A stretch of DNA of 64,000 nucleotides, taken from Epiperipatus broadwayi (taxonomy: Eukaryota; Onychophora; Udeonychophora; Euonychophora; Peripatidae). The translations under genes were made by a program, and so were the position numbers. Of the stretch, positions 10,173-23,620 are shown one piece after another. The notes beneath the pieces were generated by a model that did no database searches, was not told the origin of the DNA, and saw nothing but the letters and a program-made list of their open reading frames with translations. Position 1 is the first letter of the stretch; each line of letters starts with the position of its first letter. The stretch spans positions 62,001 to 126,000 of the forward strand of contig JAQFVV010000946.1 in assembly GCA_028023455.1 (NCBI GenBank), given 5' to 3'.

Positions 10173-10625
10173 GTATATTATCAATTAAATTAAATGTAAA
10201 AAGATAAATAGATAAAACAATCTTTAAAAAGTCTGAAGAAGAAAAGCTTTCCAAACTGCTTTTCAAAGCCAAGCAATATATTTTACAAACAACATATATG
10301 ACTTTTTCTTCTTATATTCCACATATACTTCTAGGAGTAGTATGTAGTTAAAACATTCTGGTCTATTATTTTATGGTGGATAGCTTTTGTGATTATAAAG
10401 AGTATGCAGTAAAATATGTCTATTGTTTACTTACAAATATTTTAGTTACATATTCTATTATTACAAATGATAATTACTAATTTATATAACATTGAAATCA
10501 TAATTGATCCTGTGTTGCATGTTGTCTAGTTAATATTGTTAATCAAATCACATTTTGGAAAAGTTTACATCAACATATTTTTGCATAAAATTTAGGTTAT
10601 TACTTGTATAGATTAAAACAGTGGC
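10173..10625. other. Intergenic, nothing recognised
   Basis: AT-rich sequence downstream of the carboxypeptidase gene. I see no exon, RNA gene or transposon signature. Confidence 0.4.
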
Positions 10626-10860
10626 AAATTCTCTATATAATAGTGCCATACAGTGCAAGCCTCAATAATCAATGGACAAAAGAAAGTTTGTGCTTAAAAT
10701 TCTTATCTAGTGTCTGTATACTCATACAATATCCCTAGAATACTTTCTAACTTATGGCTTTCATCAGTGAGAAGCCTTAGATTTGAGAGCTCTGTACCTA
10801 GAAAGCTACTGTTTCAACAGCTTGTGTAAGCATAGAAAATTGTTAACATGTAATGGTTTA
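10626..10860. mobile_element. Third copy of the foldback/ribozyme element (partial)
   Basis: It aligns with 2633-2820 (terminal CTCTATATAATAGTGCC, then CAGTGCAAGCCT) and then with the right flank of that element (GTGTAAGCATAGAAAATTGT). The middle has been lost. A minus-strand hammerhead remnant at about 10735-10775 keeps CUGAUGA and GAAA, but stem III and the cleavage triplet are mutated. Confidence 0.55.
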
Positions 10861-10973
10861 GTATGGTTTATCGGTATTTAAATTCTAGAGTACCTGATGA
10901 GATTATGACAAGCCAAATTGCAAGTTTGGTGTAAGGAGACTTGTCTGAGATTTTACAGTGAATAGAAGTTATG

Positions 10974-11340
<367 letters not shown>

Positions 11341-12996
11341 AGATAGAGAGATAATCCATAATATAATAGAATTGGGCAGGTTCATATGAATCTATCATCA
11401 CATAATTAAAACCCATCTGACATGGAATTTTTCTTTATTCTCAGATATATCACGATACAACTAATAAAGAACTTGTATGAGAGTATACTGACTATGGATG
11501 CACCTATATACTATTGGAATAAGTTAAGGGAGGTAGTATTTAAGATTAAATATGGAGATGAATGACTCTATTTAACTAGCCTTATATAACGTATGAATTA
11601 TAAGCAATTATATAATTCATAGTTTCAAACCCATAGCATAAGTCTACTGGGGGATGGTATTAACAGCAAAGAGTGTGAAAAATAACTTTAAGAAAAGAGA
11701 AAAAATAGGGAATAGCTGAATATAATGTAGATTTCTTCAAAATCTGAACATACAACATTCTTATTGAAATGTTGGATATTCTAATCGAAACTAATTGCTT
11801 TCTTTAATAAGTGGAGTCAAAAACATTTAATGTGGGAATGTTTAAATAAAAATCACATCAGTTTTGTGAAGTTAAATTTCACTTGCAAATATTGGATTCT
11901 AGAACAGTAAGTACAATAATAATGATAATGCTACTTCTGTCCAGACAACGGCAAGTAAAATTGCACAAATGTTGATGACTCTAAATCTTTTGTAGATAAA
12001 ATCTACTGTAAATGGATTCAAACAATGATCAATGTTTGGATTATAAAGTTCAGAAAGCACTTTTATAACACATGCATGCAATAAAAAGATAGATACCACT
12101 GATAAAGTATTTTTAAATTGAAATATATTAATTGAGTTTATTTAGAAAAATAATAAATAGGATACCTGTGATGAAAATAATTCCATAACTATAGTTTTCA
12201 TGTATGGAGTTTAGATAACAATGTTTTTTAGACTTTAACTAGCTGAAATTTAGAACCCATAGTAATTATAAATTACGAAGCCTTACAAATTAAATAAAGT
12301 AAATAAACTTCAAGTTTGCATGCTACATTTACAATTATTAATTTAAAAAGAGGTTAATTAATATCATATCTATAGTAAATCTGATAAGTACTCATACACA
12401 TCTATTACAATATTGGCTCTTGCAATCAAACTTCCTGTTCTATAAAACAATTCAAATAATAAATAATGTCAGTAATGATATGTTTCCTCAGTGCATTATT
12501 ATTTTCTATAATAATATAAACATAGAATTTTCCATTAATCTACAGTATTATTATAAAAAGTGATATGCAAAAATGTCTTCTTTTTTAAAATAAGATAATA
12601 GTTTTTGATATTTTTCTTAATTAAATTAACTATTGATTTCTTAAAATTGTTCAATAGAATAAAACTAATAAATAAATATAAGTAATCTATCATTGAAATT
12701 TGATCATTTAAAGAAAAATACTTTCACAGTTTTTCCCTTATTAATTTTAGAATAAAGTATTTTCTTTTAAACGTTTTATTGAAAATGTCTTTATGTTTCC
12801 ACTATTTTATGTATTCCCAATGTATGCTTTCTTGAAATATATCATGTTTATCTTAGTAAAGACTTTCTTTACAAAAAATATAGTTGAGGTCATTATCCAA
12901 TTATACACTTATTTGTTATATGTATAGCTTTCCATTTAGTGGGTTTGCTTTAAAAGAGATGAGAATTCCATATATGACAATATTATGGGCATAGAG
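11341..12996. other. No recognised gene
   Basis: AT-rich sequence with scattered stops in all frames. The 66-codon minus-strand frame at 11899-12099 has hydrophobic stretches but no homology I recognise. Confidence 0.4.
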
Positions 12997-13290
12997 CAGG
13001 GGTTCCCAACCCTATGCCCGTGGGTACCATGTCGCCTGCCGCTATCTGAACATGATAAAAAATTATTTATCTGATACAGATAAATTTAATTTTTAAAATT
13101 TCTTATAAAATATTGTATTATATTGTAATCAAATATTAAATTTTTATTTTTGAAATAAATATTTTTTTGTACATTGTGTGTATTATTAACAATATCCAAC
13201 TATAAATTTCATTGAAAAAATAAATGGTGCCCGCCATCTGGCCAGTATTATAGAATGTGCTCTTAAGTGCAAAAAGGTTGGGGACCACTG
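12997..13290. mobile_element. hAT-type non-autonomous element (MITE), 294 bp
   Basis: Termini CAGGGGTTCCCAACC and GGTTGGGGACCACTG are imperfect inverted repeats of the hAT type. They are flanked by a perfect 8-bp duplication, GCATAGAG (12989-12996 and 13291-13298). An 8-bp duplication with CAG...CTG ends is diagnostic of hAT transposition. There is no coding capacity, so it would have been moved by a transposase from elsewhere. Confidence 0.9.
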
Positions 13291-13298
13291 GCATAGAG

Positions 13299-16090
13299 AA
13301 TAGAATTCTTTATTGACATGGTTAGAAGCTCATGTGAAGAATTAATGACCATAAAATGGGGCAAATCACAGTTGTATTTCTCCAAAAAATGGTTATAAAT
13401 TTGAACAAGGTCCTTTTTAACTTAACACTGGGTTTCACATACTTATGTATTAAACCTGCTGCCCATGTTTGCAATGGCAGAATGACATAGCTGTGACTTT
13501 TTAATAAGACATTCTACTGTCACCCATCCCCCCCCCCACCACTGGAAAAAGGTACTGACTATCAGTCACCAACACACATGAACAAAGATCTCATCAGAGA
13601 TCTCATTGTATGTACCCTTATACAAAAACTTTAACTATTTTACAATTTATAACACATTTTTTGATAGTTTTCTTCTTCCCCAAAATGCGAACATTTTTTC
13701 TTTCTAGACTATTCTTGAGAGTTAATCAGTCATAAGTCATAATTTCCCTTTTAAATACGTAAGCAAGATTTGATCTTTAATTACATTTCAAAAAGTGAAA
13801 ATAAATGATTGGGTAAACAATAATGACACCTTTTATTTAAATAACTGACTTTTAGAAAAGTATTTTATTTTTATACAAAAAAATATTAGTAATATTATTT
13901 TTTATAGTACCAAGAGGTAATTAAAAACTTATCATTTTTTAAATACCAAAACTTATTCCCCCATCTTTCTATACAATAAAGGTATTCATACTGTTAGGAA
14001 GCCAAAGACAAAATATGAGTTATAACCAAAAAATTAAACCAAAAAACTATTGGTTTTTTTTTTATAAGTTGGTTAATATAAGGAATAAATATAATCGTAA
14101 ATTTAGTGTTAAGTGCATGCTTAATCGTTCTACTTATAGCGATATTCTTTTTTTTTTTTGATTAATATATCATTAAATTGACAGAAGTGTTCACTTGTTA
14201 TTGCATATAAAGTTAAATTCTATTTTCTGTGTAAAAAAAATTAAAAAACTGATTAGTAATTAATGAATTTTAAAGAAATTTTTAATATAATAAATTTATA
14301 ACAATACATTATGTCTACTACAGACTTAAAAATTAGTTGATAGTTTTTGTCTTCTAGATAATAAAGAATCCAATAACCAAAAGATTTGACAAGACTAACT
14401 CTAATTAGAATTGGGAAAAATAATCTAAAAAAAAAGATTTTTATGTAAAATATATTGCTAAATATAAAATCAGAATATTTAAAAAAACGTATCAACGCCT
14501 TTGAACGGCAATAATGGCAAAATCATTTGGAACATTTCATGGAGCTGAACAAATAAAATATAATTCAATGGTTTTGCCCATTAAAACATGTGATAATCAT
14601 GTGATATTGCAGGTCGCACTCAAACCATGAATCTTTAATTCTTGAGCTAATTTTTGTGGTAAACTGAGCAGGACAATGCATATTTGACCAGATTAGTCAT
14701 AAGACTCAAGTTGAATACAACAGTAAAATTTGATTAAAAAATGTAAAATGTTTGAGAAGATTGATATAAAAGAAATAAAGACTAAATAGCAAAGAAATGG
14801 ATGAACTTCAATGTCACAAAAATTAAAAGTTATTTGAGCAGTCTATAAAAAAGCCAGATCACAGAAAATTCTGAATAATTACTATTGATATAATAAGCAG
14901 GAAGCTGGTGTTTACTTAATCTTCAGTTACTATTACTACTACTATCATAACTATTACGCATTTGACATAAGAAAAAAGATCAAAGGGGGATCATGAAATA
15001 GATGTATTATCTATTTTAATATATATATGTCTGCATTTTTTATTTTTTTACCTAATGTACTCTTCTTTAAACAAAAACTATTTAAAATTAATAAATAAAT
15101 TGTAATAGAATAAATTTATTTTATAGGAGCAGAAACGTAGTTATTTATGGGGTAAAGGGCAGAAGATAACTAATTAATTGAATCGTAGCAATAAAAATGC
15201 ATTATATTTTTACTTGTAGAAAATAAATAGTAAAAATAAGTAAAAATAAATTTAATATTTTTAATCAACAATTACTATTATTATTATTATTATTATTATT
15301 TGATTTTGACTTGTTTTTCTTTAAATGCTTTAAAAAAAAAAAACGTAACTAAAGATATTTCGTGAGAAAATGACAGTTGAAATAATATTCATTTTCTAGT
15401 CTTTCTTTCTGCTTTCTTTCTTCCCGAGATAAGTTTTACAAAAGTGTTGTCATCGATTATAAACAAAAGATTTATCTTCTACGGTAAAATCTTTAAAATT
15501 AAAATTGTACTCTATAATGTTACTATATTTCAAAGAAGACTACTTTGCATTCCCAAAATTTTTGTTTTATATATTTTAAAATAATAAATATAAATGATTA
15601 AAATTTTAGCAATTCCACTAAAGATTCATTATTAATTGCATATCATTTAAAAATACTGATACTATACCTTATCTAATACCACTAATGCTGCTGTATTTCT
15701 TATCTAACATCACCATTGTACCAGGTGGGTAATTACCATTTTTGAAGGAAGTAATGAAATTATATGTAAATATATTAAAATAATGATGTCTACAGAAAAC
15801 CATCGTTTGGATCTTTTTCAATATTTCATATGGTAAGATTTTTATCATTATAGATATTATCAGGGTTAAATTTAAAATACCTCTTATTATTTTATTATCT
15901 TTACTTTGAAAATCTAGTGATAGTTTCAAGTATACAAGCATCAATTATATATTGTCTTTGCTAAGTTAGTTTTTTAATTCATTTAGTTTTTCTATCAAAT
16001 TTAATCCAAAACAGTGCTTTTAACATCCAATATGCTATTAATATCCACAAGTCTGAGAAATCATACAATACACTAAGAAACATGCAGAAA
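13299..16090. other. No recognised gene
   Basis: AT-rich, with a poly-C tract near 13527, a (TTA)n run near 15276-15300 and long A and T runs. The short minus frames at 14253-14495 and 15669-15944 show no domain I can identify. Confidence 0.4.
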
Positions 16091-16094
16091 TGGA

Positions 16095-16130
16095 GGTATT
16101 AATTTGGCACTACTGTATGGAGAATTTTAC
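16095..16130. repeat. Lone end of the foldback/ribozyme element
   Basis: GGCACTACTGTATGGAGAAT is the complement of the terminal sequence at 2641-2660. No other part of the element is obvious nearby. Confidence 0.45.
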
Positions 16131-16809
16131 CTGTATTAATTTGTAAATGATAATAAACATGTGTTAGAAAGTTTTCTAAAAATAAACTTTCTATTTAGAA
16201 GTTTTGGCGCCTTAAAGTTTCATTTTTTTATTATTTAAAATATAAAAAGCATTATTAAAAATAATTTTGGGAGGACTTGTACTTTATTTAAAGTTTCAAT
16301 AGTAAGTTTTAAGTGATCATCATCATCTAAAACATTTGTAAATATTATTATATTCATTTGAATTGAATCATTTTTATTCAAATTGTATTAACTATTAAAT
16401 TTTCACTTAATATAAATATTTACTTGGAATCAAAATTTACTATAGCTTTAGTTCACCAGATTACTGTTACAACATATATATATACTTAAAACAAACAAAC
16501 AAACAAACAAAAAAAACTACATTTTGTATTAATCAAACTTAATTACAAAAATAGTCTGGGTTCATATTAATATTTGCTTAAAAGCTAAAATACTTATACA
16601 TGTAAATCAAAAATCAAAGTTATGCAAAGTACAATAATTATTAATAGTAATTAATTATTTATCTATTTACTAATTAAACACCAATAAAACCTTCATATAA
16701 AAAAACTTTTGCTTAAAAAAATTTTATATAACAAAACTCCCACATCTAAAAAACTTTATATACAAAAAAAATTTAACAAAAAAATATAACAAAAAAATTT
16801 CTAGGAGAC

Positions 16810-17060
16810 TAGGTAACTTAAAAATGTAATAGTCCCTATGCTTAAATTCATTCCATGTGGGTGCAAGGTCTTGAATTTAAAAATAAAAAAAACTCTTCTT
16901 TTGTTTCTTCTCTTTTGTAGAAGAAAAACCATCCTGTAAAATTACTACTCTTAAATCTTCAATTGAATGATTTGGTCAATTAAAGTGTATTGATACCGGT
17001 CTGTCTTCATTCTTATGCAAAATATCAAATCTATGATGTCATTCTGACATGCAATGTATA
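16810..17060 (-). pseudogene. C-terminal fragment of a Penelope-like or related GIY-YIG-bearing retroelement
   Basis: The minus strand reads PIHFN-PNHSIEDLRVVILQD, then a lysine-rich stretch and, after a frameshift, LHPHGMN. This is the usual tail after a GIY-YIG nuclease in Penelope-like elements (HFN..GHS..DL...I, then a K/R/E-rich helix, then GLN). One codon is disrupted and the rest of the element is absent. It differs from the copy at 40-43 kb. Directly to its right, 17060-17110 is shared with the ribozyme repeats. Confidence 0.55.
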
Positions 17061-17110
17061 TATAATATAAAGAGGGTGCTAATAGCTCTAAACAAGCTTA
17101 TTTTTAATTA
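17060..17110 (+). repeat. Fragment shared with the 27.6-kb ribozyme array
   Basis: GCTAATAGCTCTAAACAAGC (17078-17097) with its surroundings (TATAAAGAG before it, TTATTT after it) matches 27636-27672 at the left end of the hammerhead array, there preceded by TATAAAGAACCT. It borders the Penelope fragment. Confidence 0.5.
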
Positions 17111-17119
17111 TATATATAT

Positions 17120-20100
17120 ATAGTCACAGTTAGAAGACTCCTTCAAAATATAATGATGTAGGTATAATATTTAAAACTTTTTTGATGTCAACCTATTATT
17201 TCAGTCTAAAAAATGATCAATAAAATTGACAATTGATAACCCTCTACTTTATCTGAAGAAACATGATACTTACTTAGCACAAGATTTTAATTAATATCTT
17301 AACTGTATTCTTTATTATTTATTTGGTTTAAAAGTAATTCAAAATTGAAATCAATGAAAAATTATCAGAATGTAATAAGTACAGATATGTAGTTTGGTAA
17401 ACTTTGATAACAATTTTAACTTGCGATCACACTGTATTTGAAATCACTAATAGAAAAAAACAAAATGAAGACAAAAAATAACAGCATTTACTTGCACATT
17501 AATGAATGATTAATACATGTTATACTTCACATGTAATAATTTCCATATATGTATGTGTGCAGGTATATTTAATATTATATAAATATTATTACATCAATTG
17601 TTTAAAGTAACAATCAAATGAAATTCACGAGAGATAAGTGATATAGCAACAAGAAAGAAAATTATAAAAAAAAAATGATTTTTTTTCGTGAAAATAACAG
17701 ATTAATAATTGTATTAAAAAATAAACTTTTATAAACTTTATTGGATATTTTTATTTTTTTGAGAATCTACACACATACACGTTGATAAACTACCTAGAAG
17801 AAATTATATTTTAATTAGTGTATTCTATTTACTGAAATGTTCATATTCGTAAAACCAGATAGAAACAGAGCAATAAAAATGGATTGCCAGATTTAAACAT
17901 GTTGATGTCTGTTTCCTAAGAATCATGGATTTAAATTGAGATCATCTAATAAATAAAACCACAATTTCCAGCACATTATAAATTCATTACTTCTTTTAGT
18001 AAGATAAATTACCATTCGAATTTGGAACATACACATATAAAACAAAATAATCTCATGCATATTAGAAGTACAGTGTTGACAGTTGTAAATAAAATATAAA
18101 ATGGCAATTTCGTAGAAGAAACCAAATTAACTTTCAACAACTACCCTAAGAATAGTTCACTAAAGGAAGAGAACATAATATAGAATATCAAATATATCAA
18201 GCTTTAATCATGAGATCATAATGCCACTACCAAGCACGTAGTTTATTATATCCTTTTGGACACATGCTTATTATGCACATGATGAGATTCTAACACCTAT
18301 ATCACAATGTTTGTGGAAAACATAGTACAAAGATGAATACTTATAGATGATATTAAAAGGAATTATAATACTATAAGCATATTAGGTAACACAGGAATTA
18401 GTATTCATTAAGATTTATCTTTAGATATATCTACATATGCAATGAAAGTGAATTACACAACTACCAGTTACCTAACAAATATATAAAAGAGTCTACTGTA
18501 AGATAAATTATATTGGATTATTCCAAAAACTATAATCAAATTCTTAGTGCTATTATTGTCTCATTTTGGATACCTACAAATTCTTACACCAATTTGATCA
18601 CTTTATCCAGTGTGATGAATAATTGAATGTTAAATGTTTCAGTAATGACTTTAAGTTTTTGTCTTTAATTTTATTTAACTCATGTTATATACAAGTGAAC
18701 AATCACATTTATATATTCAATTACAGGAAGTTCCCCTAAATCACAAAGGGATAAATAATTATTGAATGATACTTGTCAAGATAACTTATTTAGATTTAAT
18801 CCCAACCTAGACCATAATAAATTAATAATTCTCAATATTAAATGACTATCAGAAAAATTAAGTTGAACATGTATCTTCCTTTAATTCAAACAAAGTACCT
18901 TGTTTAACACTGTCAATAGTATCAATACACATGTACTAATTATTATAACTTAATGTTATTTTAATATGCATTTCAGGACCTACATTCTAGTTACCAATAT
19001 AAATAAAATATTTATTAAATTAAGATCCTAGCTTTAGTTATGTCATTTTATATTACTCAGATAAGTCTACATAATTGAATGCCAGTTCATATCACCAGAA
19101 TTATTTACCAATGGTACATTTAATCACAAAAGCTAACAATATTTACTAACCAAATAAATTCAGATTGTAATAATATGAATGAGGGAATTAGGTTTTCATT
19201 CACATGCGTATGACTTTATTGTCATCAAGCACAATTCTGTAGTTTTAAATTACAAATTCCATAAATATAAATTAAATAGAATCTCTAGTTCGTGAGTCAT
19301 ATAAATTATAGATTTCTCACATAGATCTCTCATTTTGGAGTATATATGAGGAAAATGTTTTTAAATCAATCCTATAATCATCTTATACTTACTCCCCCAT
19401 ATCATACTATTACAATATATTATGCATATATAATAACAATCTATGGAAATATTTAATTCAACATACTTATATAAACATCGCAAAAAGCATACATTAAAAA
19501 ATATTTTTACTAATCTTTGAAAACTGAAATAAAAATAAATCTTGATTATCAATGTTTTCTTTTTTAAAAAGTAACTGACATTTTTTCTTGAATTGTAAAA
19601 GTTGACTTTTTAAAAACACTTTCCAAGTAAACAAAATTATATTGTATGTGATCTTTAATGCATAACATTTTACTTTGGAATATTAAGCTGACATTTGGAA
19701 GAATTACAAAAATATCTGAAGGCTAAAATTAAAAAAAAAAAATATATATATATATATAATTATTTTTTACTGTAACAAATACTTTTACTTAAATGAGGAA
19801 TAATAAATCTAAAAGTAATTGTTTCTTTAACCACTAGTGGAATTTTGGGATTTAGCTTGAAATAAAATCTTGGGAGAGAGGTACAGATATTAATTAATTT
19901 AATCCCTTAGGGATTATATTAATTAAATTCTGTAAATCTTTCCCACTTCCCTGCCACTTTTATTTCAATTTAAATATAAAACCTTGATTGGGGTTGAAAA
20001 AGCAAATATTTTTAAAGTTTTTAGTCCCCAGTAAGTAAAAGCATTTGTTATACATTTTTAATTTATATTATCCTTCAAGAATTACAAAGAATAATCTAAG

Positions 20101-20178
20101 GTAGAATGATTTCACAGTTTACATATATGTAAACAAGTGTATGAAAGTTTTATTAAAGTTAATTTATTGCAATTTGTG
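17120..20178. other. No recognised gene
   Basis: AT-rich sequence with (TA)n tracts and dense stops. No exon, RNA gene or transposon end was recognised. Confidence 0.4.
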
Positions 20179-20186
20179 AGCTAAAG

Positions 20187-21745
20187 CAATGGTCTTCAAT
20201 CCCCAGTCTGCAGAAGTTTTCTACCAGTCTGTGCTAGACTGACAAGAAAGTTTGTAGTAACAAAATAATAAGATTTGAAACTTTTAATTAATATAAACAA
20301 TTTTTATTTATTTTTTCATCACATTTTTACCTGATTAAAAAAAAGAAGAAACTGAATGAAAACAAAATCATATCAATCATACATAAATTAATTTGTTTTT
20401 CTATTTATCACAGATGTTTATGGGGAGTGGAGGTAGAATTAAATTTTTTATTATTTTTCTAAAAAAATTCAAAATTAAAAAAAACGTTTTTTTATTATAC
20501 AAACTCCAGTTGTCTTTTGATAGCCAATCATGGCTGCTTGTTGGCATTGTTTACGTGTTAAAACAATAAAATGTAATGTTACCAGAACACAATTTAAAAA
20601 ATACGGTGACTTTTTTTGATCTCTTAAATTTTTTCTACTCCGTCTTGTAATATTTCATTTTTAGTGGTTTTTTTTTTTTGGCTATATGACAATTTTTTTT
20701 TGGCTTTAATTTTTATTTTTGAAATCAATTTTTATTACCTTTTTTTAAAAATAAAAACCAAAAAATAACTTCTGTCTCTAACTTTTACAAAGTATTTCTC
20801 AATACACCCCCACCCCAAAATAAAGTAAGATCAAAACTTTTGACTTTTTCAAGTTTCAGTTTTTTTTTGTTTAAAAATACAGCCACTTTTTTGGGCCTAT
20901 AAGGAGATATCTTTTTTGCCTTTATTTGTATATCACTGATATAATAATTTTTTTTATTTTTAAAACCAATTTTTATTACCTTTTTTAAAAATAAAAACAA
21001 ACCAAAAATAACTTTTGTCTCAGTGAAGACAAATTATTTCTCAACCCACTCCCCCAAAAAAAATTAAAATAAGATCTTTTTTGGCTTTAACTTTTATGTT
21101 TTAAATCAATTTTTATCACCTTTTTTAAAAAAGAAAAACAACCAAAAAATTTCTGTCTCTAACTTTTACAAAGTATTTTTCAATTCACCCCATCCCCAAA
21201 TTAAAATAAGATCAAAACTTTTGATTTTTCAAATTTCATTTTCTTTTTGTTTAAAAATACATCCACTTTTTTTGGCCTATAAGGCAATATTTTTTTTGGT
21301 GATAACTTTGGTCTCTATCTTTTGTCTCAGTGAAGACAAAGTATTTCTTAACCCACTCCCCCCCTCCCCCCAAAAAATATTAAAATAAGATCAAAACTTT
21401 TGACTTTTTCAACATTCAGGTGAATAACATTTTATTCTTACATGTTTTAACAATGAAATAATAGATGTAGAAATGCAAGCATATTAATGAGAACAATTGT
21501 TATTGTACTGTTTTCTGAAGCAGTATGACTGTGCAACTTGAAAAAGAGTGTTCAACATGTGAAGGTAAACAAACACCATATACACAATAACTAGTGTGCT
21601 GTTTTGGTCAGTTATAACAATTATGCTCATCTAAGGCTAAGCAGGTTACATCTTTAAGAAAATTTATCTGTAAACTTCTGCTGGTCCATGAAATCTTATC
21701 TTTATTTTTGCCAGTCTGCAGGTGGGAAAAGGTTGAAGAGCACTG
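20187..21745. mobile_element. hAT-type non-autonomous element, 1559 bp, with internal repeats
   Basis: The ends CAATGGTCTTCAATC and GGTTGAAGAGCACTG are imperfect inverted repeats. Both are bordered by the same 8 bp, AGCTAAAG (20179-20186 and 21746-21753). No transposase frame survives. The interior (about 20690-21410) is a T-rich block in which a unit of about 200-250 bp recurs about three times with deletions, each carrying ATCAATTTTTATTACC-, CAAAGTATTTCTCAA- and AAGATCAAAACTTTTGA-like pieces. The minus frame at 20785-21000 falls in these repeats and is not a gene. Confidence 0.88.
20690..21410. repeat. Degenerate tandem repeats inside the hAT element
   Basis: Three imperfect units share, in order: a T-run with TGGCTTTAA; a GAAATCAATTTTTATTACC-like piece; an A-run; TCTGTCTCTAACTTTTACAA or a variant; a C-rich ACCCAC block; and AAAATAAGATCAAAACTTTT. 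Deletions make the spacing uneven. Confidence 0.65.
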
Positions 21746-21753
21746 AGCTAAAG

Positions 21754-23050
21754 CATATCATTTTAACAACAAATTTTCAATTGTGATCCAATTTTAAAAA
21801 TAAACCATAGAAAGTCTTTTGCATTGTAATAATATCAATTGGTTGCTAGTAGTTGTGTTTTTTACTTATTTATTCAGAAAAATAATTTTGCAAAAAATAA
21901 TTAATCAGAAAAGTACAATAATTATTAGACATATTTAGAAGTGATGAAGAGGTGTGAAAAGGCAAACCAAGTATACACATACTTACTAGATAACTATAGT
22001 AAATGTATGTGAAATGTGGACATGACAAAACAGTCTGGGAAAAGAATTTTTGATATTTAAATGAATATATATAAAAATGTGAATGGGAAAAAAATTGTGT
22101 TAAAGAAGGTTATTTAAAAAAGATACATTTTACTCCACAATATAATTGTAATGAACGGTGTGAAAAGTAAAACAATTAACTTTTAATGTTATATGAGTTC
22201 ACATACAAAAAGTGAAACATCCCTGTAATATTGATTGACAATGTAAAAAAAAAAAGGGTGAGGAGGTAATTTGTATTTATTAAATTTTCTTGCAAATGTT
22301 AGCTAACAGAAGATATCAAACAAATCACTTCCCATTTACATTTAATTTTAATAATGTTTAAATTAAAGTTGGCTTATTATTAAATAACATTCAGGGAAAT
22401 ATACAATATTAAGAGAAAACTGGATATTATTTAATAATACATCTGAAGACAGTTGGTAAAGAAAGCATGAAAAATTTAGTGGAAAGTCCATGTGTTTGGA
22501 TGATGATGTTTTATTGCCATAATTTAATAAAATAACATTTTACATATTGTATTTTAAAAATTTTCTTATTAATTAGTAATAAAATTTTAATCATTTATTC
22601 TATTTATAAGATAAAATTGTTAATTTTATAACAATCAAAAATATCCTGAAATATGTTGTTTTAAAAATTCAAAGAAAAGATATAGATTCAAATATAGAAT
22701 ATAATTGAAAATTTGCTTTTAGTGTATTAGGCCTATTGTCAATTTAGAAAATTTTCATACTGGTTGGTTACTAAATATTTAGCTATTATTAAATGGAGGA
22801 TAAAATTAAAAAAGAAAAGAAAATTATTACTACCACATTGTTCAAAAATTTGATTAGCTTGATGATTTACTCTGTTATATTTATTTACATGAGAGACATT
22901 GTTTTAATACAATAACAAGTATTTTTCTCAGAGCTTCTTCTTTCTCAAATCATAAAAATATGTGTGGTGATAAAAAAAGCAAGACATAAGACTAAACTTT
23001 AAGAGTCTAAAATTAATTTGATTACTTTAAGAGTTGAGATTAAGTGAATT
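21754..23050. other. No recognised gene
   Basis: AT-rich sequence with frequent stops. I see no feature. Confidence 0.4.
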
Positions 23051-23620
23051 CATGAAAATTAAAGTGGAGTTAAATACTAAGGTAGAACTAGTGGTGGGTA
23101 AATTTGAAGAATTTTTAGGAACTTATCAATGTGGTAATATATGTGTTAAAAATAAGTTTGAAGTGTTTCTTAGGGATACCTATTCACAATTGTGTGATGT
23201 TTACTAGAAGAAACTAGTTCAGTATGATATTTATTTCAGAATGGAAAATTCTATGATTCTAATAAAATTTGGGAAAATTCCAGTGAAAGAGATATATGTA
23301 ATTTATTTAAAAATGATTTAAAATTTCATAGAATTTTTGATGATGAAAGGTTCAATTGGGATAGGAAGCTTGATCAGTGGAAATTTTTACAAAACAAAGT
23401 AAATGTAATAAGAGAGTGTAATCCATTGTTTTATGTTAATATAGAAGGAATAGAAAAATTAAAAATCTAAGTGATTATTTATAAATATGTAGCACAAGTT
23501 TATAAGGCCATATCTTACACAGTAAAGGAAAGGTTGAAAGTAAATGTTAAAAGAGTAACGGCTATAATGGCAAAGAAAAGGTGGAATAAAGCCTTTAGAA
23601 AGTGAATTAAATATCTACGA
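23051..23620 (+). pseudogene. Unrecognised decayed reading frame, probably transposon-derived
   Basis: Three neighbouring segments keep protein-like composition despite stops between them. The first is at about 23051-23200. The second is an 80-codon open stretch at 23228-23470 that includes DDERFNWDRKLDQWKFLQNK and VIRECNPLFYVNIEGIEKL. The third is at about 23470-23600, with VAQVYKAISYTVKERLKVNV. Codons with G and C in first and second positions stand out from the surrounding DNA. I do not recognise the family. A dead mobile-element gene, such as a gag or accessory frame, is more likely than a host exon because of the in-frame stops. Confidence 0.35.
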
